A stretch of 53,925 nt of DNA from Labilithrix sp. (lineage in GTDB: Bacteria > Myxococcota > Polyangia > Polyangiales > Polyangiaceae). Made by a program: the position numbers and the translations under genes. Under the pieces are notes generated by a model. The model did not search any database. It was given only the letters and a program-made list of their open reading frames with translations, and was not told the DNA's origin. The stretch spans positions 1 to 53,925 of the forward strand of contig JAQBQL010000147.1 in assembly GCA_028287035.1 (NCBI GenBank). Direction: 5' to 3'. Shown here piece after piece: positions 43,363 to 50,981 of this stretch (positions within the stretch are counted from its first letter, which is position 1; every line of letters starts with the position of its first letter).

Positions 43363-43502
43363 TCGCCCGCGATCCAGGGGCCCCGCCTCGATCGTCAGGG
43401 AATCACGGGAGATCAGGGGTGCCGAACCGGTGTTGCGCGAGCCCACGCACAATGTGCGAGCACGGCTCGTGCCGGCCGCAGGCGACCCGGCTGACCCGTG
43501 CT

Positions 43503-43510
43503 AAGGAGGG
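43503..43510 (+). promoter_or_regulatory. Strong Shine-Dalgarno site of the S1-domain gene
   Basis: AAGGAGGG, almost fully complementary to the 16S rRNA 3' end, with a 10-bp spacer to the ATG at 43521. Most genes in this window have weak or no such site, so this fixes the start of the S1 protein and suggests high expression. Confidence 0.8.
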
Positions 43511-43520
43511 CGTCCCCGTC

Positions 43521-44969
43521 ATGACCGAAAAACAAGACTCGTTCGCCGCCATGTTCGAAGAGGCCTCCGTCCCCGCGCGCAAGCGTCGGGAGGTGCGCGT
43601 TGGCGACCGTCTGGAAGCGGTCGTCGTCCAGGTCGGCCGCGACGCGGTCTTCGTCGAGCTCGACGGAAAGCAGCAGGCGTTCCTCGAGGCCGCGGAGCTC
43701 CGCGACGAGGACGGCACGATGAGCGTGAAGGAGGGCGACAAGGTCACCGCCCACGTCATCGAGATCGACGAGGCGCGGGGCGCCATCCGCCTCGGTCGCT
43801 CGATGGGCAAGCCGGGCAGCGTCGCGGCGCTCGAGCAGGCGAAGGCGGCGGGCGTCGCGGTCGAGGGCAAGGTCACGAACGTCAACAAGGGCGGCCTCGA
43901 GGTCGAGCTCGCCGGCGTCCGCGCCTTCGTGCCGATGTCCCAGATCGACGCGCGCCGCATCGAGGAGGCCGAGGCCAAGGCGCTCGTCGGCCAGTCGCTC
44001 CGCTTCCTCGTCACCGACATCAAGGACGGCGGCAAGAACGTCGTCCTCTCGCGCCGCGCGCTCCTCCAGCGCGAGGCGAACGAGTCGGCGACGCGCGCGC
44101 TCAGCGACATCGTCCCGGGCGCGGTCCTCCGCGGCACGGTCACGGGCGTCCGCGACTTCGGCGCGTTCGTCGACCTCGGCGGGCTCGAGGGCCTCATCCC
44201 GCGCTCCGAGGTCTCGCACGACCGCAGCGTCCAGCTGAACGACGCGCTCAAGGCGGGCGACACCGTCGAGGTGCAGGTCCGCGAGGTGAAGGACGTCGAG
44301 GCGGCCCGCCCCGGGGCGCCCACGAAGAAGATCACGCTGTCGCTGAAGGCGCTCACCGCCGACCCGTGGGCCGAGCTCGACATCGCGGAGGGGCGCGTCA
44401 TGAAGGGCACGGTCGTGCGCAGCACCGAGTTCGGTCGCTTCGTGCGCCTCGCCCCGGCCATCGAGGGCCTGCTCCACGTCTCCGAGCTCGGCAAGGCCAC
44501 GAAGGCGGACGAGGGCGAGGAGATCCTCGTCGTCGTGAAGAAGATCGACAAGGTCGCGAAGAAGGTCTCGCTGGTCCTCGCGCCCGATGGCGCCGAGGCG
44601 GGCTCGACGATCGCCGGCGCCGGGACCGTCTCGGTGAAGGTCAACGCGGTCGTCACGGGCGTCGTCGAGCGCATCGAGACGTACGGCGTGTTCGTCCAGA
44701 TCGACGGCACCAAGGGCCGCGCCGGTCGCGGGCTCGTGCCGGTCGGCGAGCTCGGCGTCGCGCGCGGCACCGACCTCCGCAAGGTGTTCCCCGAGGGCAC
44801 GAAGGTGACCGCCAAGGTGCTGGAGACCGGCGAGGGCCGCCTCCGCCTGTCGGTCAAGGGCGCGAAGGACGCCGAGGAGCGCGCCGACTTCGAGGCGGCG
44901 CGCGGGCGGGCCAATGCGCCGGCGTCGCTCGGCACGTTCGCGGACCTCCTGAAGGGCCGCAAGCTGTAG
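43521..44969 (+). CDS. Multi-S1-domain RNA-binding protein
   Basis: 482 residues with about five S1-type OB folds: VGDRLEAVVVQVGRDAVFVEL (about 26-90), VAVEGKVTNVNKGGLEVEL (112-178), GAVLRGTVTGVRDFGAFVDL (197-275), VMKGTVVRSTEFGRFVRL (292-355) and VNAVVTGVVERIETYGVFVQI (373-450). The third and fifth repeats have the classic FGAFV or YGVFV core. Cytoplasmic RNA or ribosome binding is predicted. It is shorter than typical RpsA (six S1 domains), so I do not call it ribosomal protein S1; it may be an accessory S1 protein. It stands alone between divergent and convergent neighbours. Confidence 0.85.
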   Translation: MTEKQDSFAAMFEEASVPARKRREVRVGDRLEAVVVQVGRDAVFVELDGKQQAFLEAAELRDEDGTMSVKEGDKVTAHVIEIDEARGAIRLGRSMGKPGSVAALEQAKAAGVAVEGKVTNVNKGGLEVELAGVRAFVPMSQIDARRIEEAEAKALVGQSLRFLVTDIKDGGKNVVLSRRALLQREANESATRALSDIVPGAVLRGTVTGVRDFGAFVDLGGLEGLIPRSEVSHDRSVQLNDALKAGDTVEVQVREVKDVEAARPGAPTKKITLSLKALTADPWAELDIAEGRVMKGTVVRSTEFGRFVRLAPAIEGLLHVSELGKATKADEGEEILVVVKKIDKVAKKVSLVLAPDGAEAGSTIAGAGTVSVKVNAVVTGVVERIETYGVFVQIDGTKGRAGRGLVPVGELGVARGTDLRKVFPEGTKVTAKVLETGEGRLRLSVKGAKDAEERADFEAARGRANAPASLGTFADLLKGRKL

Positions 44970-44981
44970 GTCGGCGTCGCG

Positions 44982-45533
44982 CTACTCGGTGATCTGCTTG
45001 AGGGCCGCGATGACGTCGGGCTCGTCGAGCAGGTCGCAGGCGAAGAGGTCGCCGACGCGCTGCAAGCTGGCGTGCGTCGGGACCTTCCCGGCGCGGATGC
45101 CGCGGGCGATCTGATCGGCGGACACGGGGCCGACGGGATCGGCATCGTCGACCCACACCATGAACTGACGGACCTGCAGGCCGGGTGAGGCCGAGGAGGG
45201 CACGGCGGAAGGCGGCGGCGGCTCGCTCTCGAGGCTGACCGCCTTGAGGGCGGCGACCATGTCCGGGACGTCCAGCAGGTCGGTCCAGAAGAGATCGCGC
45301 TCGTGGTGACGCACGCTCGCGTCGCTCGGCACCTTGCCGGCGCGGAGGCCGCGCGCGACCTGGTCGGCGGAGACCGGGCCGACCGGCTCGCCGCCGTCGA
45401 CCCAGACCAGCCACACCGGCTCGAGGAGCTTCGGGTCGACCGGCGGGGCCGCGACCGCCGTGCGCAGACCGACGAACGAGTGAGGCCGCGTGATCTTGCG
45501 GATCCTCGGGACGTCTCTGCGGACAGGCCTCAT
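44982..45533 (-). CDS. Protein with two GYF_2-like domains
   Basis: 183 residues from the ATG at 45533; a TTG at 45578 would add 15 residues. Two copies of the same module are visible, about residues 39-98 and 125-180. Each has VWVDG or VWVDD, then PVGPVSADQ, then ARGLRAGKVP or ARGIRAGKVP, then a DLF-x3-LLD-P end. This is the GYF_2-like pattern, normally a small protein-interaction fold. A Pro/Ser linker joins the copies. No signal peptide or enzymatic residues. It is convergent with the S1-domain gene, 12 bp away. Function unknown; binding of a proline-rich partner is possible. Confidence 0.75.
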   Translation of the reverse strand: MRPVRRDVPRIRKITRPHSFVGLRTAVAAPPVDPKLLEPVWLVWVDGGEPVGPVSADQVARGLRAGKVPSDASVRHHERDLFWTDLLDVPDMVAALKAVSLESEPPPPSAVPSSASPGLQVRQFMVWVDDADPVGPVSADQIARGIRAGKVPTHASLQRVGDLFACDLLDEPDVIAALKQITE

Positions 45534-45630
45534 GCGAGGCGCAAACGGTAGCTCCGTCCTCGACCTTGTCGATTTCAAAGGCGTCTCCGCCGACCTTCTG
45601 GCGCGCGACGTTCGCTGCTAGACGTCGCGG

Positions 45631-46422
45631 ATGCATCCTTCCGTTCGGCGCCTCTTTCCTGCGGCCCTCGGGCTCGCGCTTGCCTCGTTCGTCGCCTGCT
45701 CCGGCAGCTCGACGGCGACGACCACCGGCGGTGATCCTGACGCCGGGAGCGACGCCGGCTCCTCCGGCGACGCGGACGGCTCCGTTTCCGAGGCGGCGCT
45801 GCCGAGCCTCCTGCCGGGCTGCACGCAGGATCCCGGAGCGACGCCGCCGTCGTTCGATCCGAAGTCCGCCGCGGACCCCATCGGCGAGGGCAAGCTCACG
45901 CTCGCGATGGCGCTCGCCGGGTTCCCGTCCGGCGGCGGCACGTTGACCGCGGCGATCGCGACCGAGAAGGGCGTCATCAAGTGCACGCTCGACGAGGCGG
46001 CGGCGCCGATCAGCGTCGCGAACTTCGTCGGCCTCGCCCGCGGCACGCGCCCCTACAAGACGACCGGCGACTGGCAGGTCGGCCGCTTCTACGACGGCCT
46101 CGTGTGGCACCGGGTGATCCCGGGATTCGTCATCCAGGGTGGCGACCCGGAGGGCAGCGGCTTCGGCGGCCCCGGGTTCGACCTGCCGGACGAGAACCAC
46201 GTCGACGAGCCGCTCGGCACCCTGGCGATGGCCGCCTCGAGCAAGGCGAGCGGCAGCCAGTTCTACATCGTGGTCGGGACCGGCCCCGCCGCCGACTACA
46301 ACGTGTTCGGCACGTGCGAGACGGCGACCGCCATCGCCGTCGCGGCCTCGCCGCGCGACGCGAACGACAAGCCGCTCACCAGCGTCCACATGCTGCGCGT
46401 CGAGATCGGCCGCTGCCCCTGA
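45631..46422 (+). CDS. Cyclophilin-type peptidylprolyl isomerase lipoprotein
   Basis: 263 residues. Signal ends FVAC (Cys23), then an Asp/Ala/Ser tether to about residue 55. The cyclophilin domain follows: ISVANFVGLARGTRPYK, FYDGLVWHRVIPGFVIQGGDP with the catalytic Arg, LAMAASSKASGSQFYIV and YNVFGTCE. It therefore acts outside the cytoplasmic membrane on folding or maturation of exported proteins. It is the third PPIase in the window and the second lipid-anchored one. Repeat array 2 begins about 30 bp after its stop. Confidence 0.9.
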   Translation: MHPSVRRLFPAALGLALASFVACSGSSTATTTGGDPDAGSDAGSSGDADGSVSEAALPSLLPGCTQDPGATPPSFDPKSAADPIGEGKLTLAMALAGFPSGGGTLTAAIATEKGVIKCTLDEAAAPISVANFVGLARGTRPYKTTGDWQVGRFYDGLVWHRVIPGFVIQGGDPEGSGFGGPGFDLPDENHVDEPLGTLAMAASSKASGSQFYIVVGTGPAADYNVFGTCETATAIAVAASPRDANDKPLTSVHMLRVEIGRCP

Positions 46423-46452
46423 GCCCCCGGGCGCCGCGGGGCTCGCCAGCGG

Positions 46453-46640
46453 CGAAACTCGTTCGGATCCCTCACGGTCGGCGCGCCCGCCGGCGCCTCG
46501 GGCACCCCAAAACTCGTTCGGATCCCTCACTGTCCGCGCGCTCCCCGGCGCCTCGGGCACCCCCAAACTCGTTCGGATCCCTCACGGTCCGCGCGCTCCC
46601 CGACGCCTCGGGCACCCCCAAACTCGTTCGGATCCCTCAC
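46453..46640 (+). repeat. Repeat array 2, left arm: four forward copies, 55-bp period
   Basis: The core TCGTTCGGATCC occurs at 46459-46470, 46514-46525, 46569-46580 and 46624-46635, each exactly 55 bp apart. The whole unit is conserved in the first three: core, CTCAC, a GTC-GCGCGC-CCCC segment, GCGCCTCGGGCACCCCAAAAC or close variants. The fourth unit keeps only the core and CTCACGGT before the orientation switches. The array lies between two convergent genes. Confidence 0.93.
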
Positions 46641-46669
46641 GGTGCTGCGCGACAGGCGCGCGCCGAGGC

Positions 46670-46970
46670 GATCGACAGGGATCCGAACGAGTTTCGGCGC
46701 CCCGACCCCGCCCGGGTGACGTGGAGATCGACAGGGATCCGAACGAGTTTCGCCGCGCCGAACCCCCCGGGCGACGTGGTGAATCGACAGGGATCCGAAC
46801 GAGTTTCGGCGCGCCGAACCCCGGTGACGTGGGGATCGACAGGGATCCGAACGAGTTTCGGCGCGCCGCCCCCCCCGGGGACGTGGAGAATCGACAGGAA
46901 ACCGAACGAGTTTGCGTGCCTCGGCCCCCCCGCGTGCCGCGAGCATCGAGAGGGGATCCGAACGAGTTTC
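46670..46970 (-). repeat. Repeat array 2, right arm: six inverted copies, about 55-bp period
   Basis: The inverted core GGATCCGAACGA occurs at 46679-46690, 46735-46746, 46791-46802, 46843-46854 and 46954-46965. A degenerate copy, GGAAACCGAACGA, lies at 46897-46909. Start-to-start distances are 56, 56, 52, 54 and 57 bp, and the distance from the last forward core is again 55 bp. Units share ATCGACAG before the core and GTTTCGGCGCGCCGAACCCC after it, then GACGTGG. The flanking text differs from that of the left arm; only the core region is shared. The arm ends about 20 bp before the stop codon of the beta-helix gene. Confidence 0.93.
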
Positions 46971-46987
46971 ACGCGCCCGCCCGGCGC

Positions 46988-48132
<1,145 letters not shown>

Positions 48133-48136
<4 letters not shown>

Positions 48137-49503
48137 TTGCAGGTGCGCTCCGTCAGGACGAGCGGCGGCAGCGGGGTCTGGTTGAAGTCGAAGGCGCCCA
48201 TCAGGTCGTTCGCCTGCGCGTCCTGCGCGGCCGGGTCGATGTCGTGGAGCGTCTTCGTGGCGCCGAAGATCTTCTCGATGAAGCGCGGGATGCTGGCGTG
48301 CTCCGCGACCTCCTTGAACACGAACCCGGGCTTCGCGTAGGGCGAGATGACGATGAGCGGAAGGCGGAAGCCGAGGCCGTAGGGCTGCGCGGGATCGCAG
48401 CCGTACTTGCGCGGCGGCGGGACGTGGTCGTACCAGCCGCCGAAGTCGTCCATCGTGAAGATGACCGCCGTGTCCTTCCAGTACTCGGACTCCATCAGCT
48501 TGTTCAGCTTGTGGACCGTCCAGTTCTCACCGCGGCAGGGCGTGGTGAGCGGGATGCCGGGGTGCTCGGAGTTGATGTCCTGGTTCACGAGCCAGGAGAC
48601 CGCGGGCAACGTCTTGTTGGCGATGTCCTTCTCGAACTCGTCGGTGTGCACGACGTTCGCCCAGCCGGGACCCTGACGGATCGACCTCACGGCGTTGAAC
48701 ATCGACCAGATCTCGTTGAGGACGTAGAAGTTCGTGCCGTAGAACTTCCAGTCGGTTCCCGCGGGCAGCACGTCGGGGACGGTCGGGATGTCGAAGCACG
48801 GGAAGACCGACTTCGTCATGCACGTCACGTCGTCCTGGATCTCGATGCGCGTCGTCGCGAGCTCGTCGCATCCCCAGAAGGGCGTCCCGTTCGGATTACC
48901 GATCGCGCCGCCCGCCTGCGCCGCGAGCACCGCGAGGTGGCCGGGGAAGCTCGGGCCGATCATGGCCGAGAAGAAGTGATCCCCGAGCGTGAAGTGCCGC
49001 GCGTACTGCCAGTAGTTCGGGATGTCCGACTCGCGGTACTGGTTGTACGCGAGGTCGTCGCCCTTCGAGCTCGAGCCCGGCAGGTCCCACCCGTTCATCT
49101 GCCCGTTGTTCCAGTCGATGAGCCCGGCGGAGTGCGCGTGGCTCAGGTCGTGGCTCGTCTGGCTCATCGAGTAGGGGACCGGGACCGTCTCGCCGGTCGA
49201 CTTCTTGTACGTGGTCGTGCCCTCGGCGCCGGGGAACGAGCCGAAGTAGTTGTCGAACGTGTGGTTTTCCTTCACCACGATCACGACGTGCTTGATGGGA
49301 TACGTCTTCGGCCCCGCGTCGGCGCCCCCGTCGCGCGGCGGCGGCGGGGTCGTCCCGGTGCCGGTCGCCGTGCCCGTCGGCCCGGGTCCCGGTCCGCCAT
49401 CGGGGGTCGGATCGAGCGGCGTGTCACCGTCGCTCCCGCACGCCGCGAGCGGCACACCAACCATCGTCGACAAGCAGAGGAGGAGGGAGAGGCGCCGGAG
49501 CAT
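48133..49503 (-). CDS. Phospholipase C/phosphoesterase-family lipoprotein
   Basis: 456 residues from the ATG at 49503 (MLRRLSLLL), with a lipobox LAAC (Cys22) and a Gly/Pro/Thr linker. Upstream open frame to 49566 lacks signal character. The phosphoesterase domain (acid phosphatase/phospholipase C type) begins [19 protein letters not shown], which contains the Glu-Asn motif of this family. [12 protein letters not shown] and [16 protein letters not shown] supply further metal and phosphate site residues. It probably hydrolyses phosphate esters or phospholipids outside the inner membrane. It is translationally coupled to the beta-helix gene by the 4-bp overlap. Confidence 0.88.
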
Positions 49504-49607
49504 GGGGTGAACCGTTATGCCATCAGGCCGGTCTCCGCACCAGCCGCCCCCCTGAACGCGACCCACACGGGACTTTGACGCACGAGGTCGCGCACCTCGC
49601 CGCCCGG

Positions 49608-49629
49608 GACGAATTTCTGAAATTTCGTC
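49608..49629. promoter_or_regulatory. AT-rich dyad, candidate operator
   Basis: GACGAATTTC, T, GAAATTTCGTC: a near-perfect inverted repeat (one extra T in the right half) in the 168-bp spacer between divergent genes. It is one of the few AT-rich patches in the window. It lies 42 bp before the lipoprotein ATG at 49672, where a repressor or activator could bind. The one-base centre argues against an RNA hairpin of that exact form. Confidence 0.4.
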
Positions 49630-49671
49630 ACAACTCGCGGCGACTGAGTCTCACCCCGCGAGGAGACGATC

Positions 49672-50334
<663 letters not shown>

Positions 50335-50343
50335 GCCCGGATG

Positions 50344-50955
50344 CTACTCGGGAGCGATCGCCTTCTTCAGATCGAGGAGCTGCTCCTTGATGTGCTGGAA
50401 GCGCTTCCGCAGCCGCGCGGCCTCGCGCTTCGTCGTCACCTCGTCGAGCGCGCCGGCATCCTCGGGATGCATCACGCGCGCGAGGTCGTTCCAGGCGAGC
50501 CCCTTGTCGACGCGGAGGACGAGCAGCATGCGATCATCCTCGGGCAGCGAGTCACGGAGAGCGCTGAACCGGTCACGCGCCGACGTGCGGAGCCACTCGG
50601 CGGTGTCGGTACGGACCTTGATGGCGACCTCGGCCTGCGACTCGTCGGGGAGCGGGTCCTCGTTGCGGCGCCGCCTCTCCTGGCGGTAACGGATCGACGT
50701 GTTGCGGGCGATGGCATAGATCCAGGTGCGGAACGAGGAATGCCAGCCGAAGCGATCCAGCCCGTTCCAGAGGCGCTCGGTCACGCGGGACCACACCTCG
50801 GAGGCGTCCTCCTCGTCCCGATGGAAGGCAACGAGGAACCCGTAGACCTCCGCCCCGTACCCGCGTACCGCGAGATCGGCGGCGCCCGCGAGGTCGCGCT
50901 GCTCCCACCTCTCGCGGATACCCTTCTCCAGGTTCTCGCGCTCGGCCGGGTCCAT
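50344..50955 (-). CDS. Sigma-70 family (ECF-like) RNA polymerase sigma factor
   Basis: 203 residues. The region 2 segment is visible as EVWSRVTERLWNGLDRFGW, then SSFRTWIYAIARNTSIRYRQ. After an acidic linker, region 4 reads FSALRDSLPEDDRMLLVLRV, then LAWNDLARVM as the first part of the helix-turn-helix. Length suits an ECF-type factor lacking region 3. No anti-sigma factor gene is adjacent. It is transcribed away from a Ser/Thr kinase gene with only 26 bp between the two start codons, so shared control is likely and regulation by that kinase is a possibility. Confidence 0.88.
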   Translation of the reverse strand: MDPAERENLEKGIRERWEQRDLAGAADLAVRGYGAEVYGFLVAFHRDEEDASEVWSRVTERLWNGLDRFGWHSSFRTWIYAIARNTSIRYRQERRRRNEDPLPDESQAEVAIKVRTDTAEWLRTSARDRFSALRDSLPEDDRMLLVLRVDKGLAWNDLARVMHPEDAGALDEVTTKREAARLRKRFQHIKEQLLDLKKAIAPE

Positions 50956-50981
50956 CGCTACAGCAATACAAAGGCCCGCGT

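Noticed and set aside
46453..46970. CRISPR array
   Set aside because: The repeated core is only about 12-18 bp, the text between cores is itself repeated rather than unique, the orientation reverses midway, and there are no cas genes.
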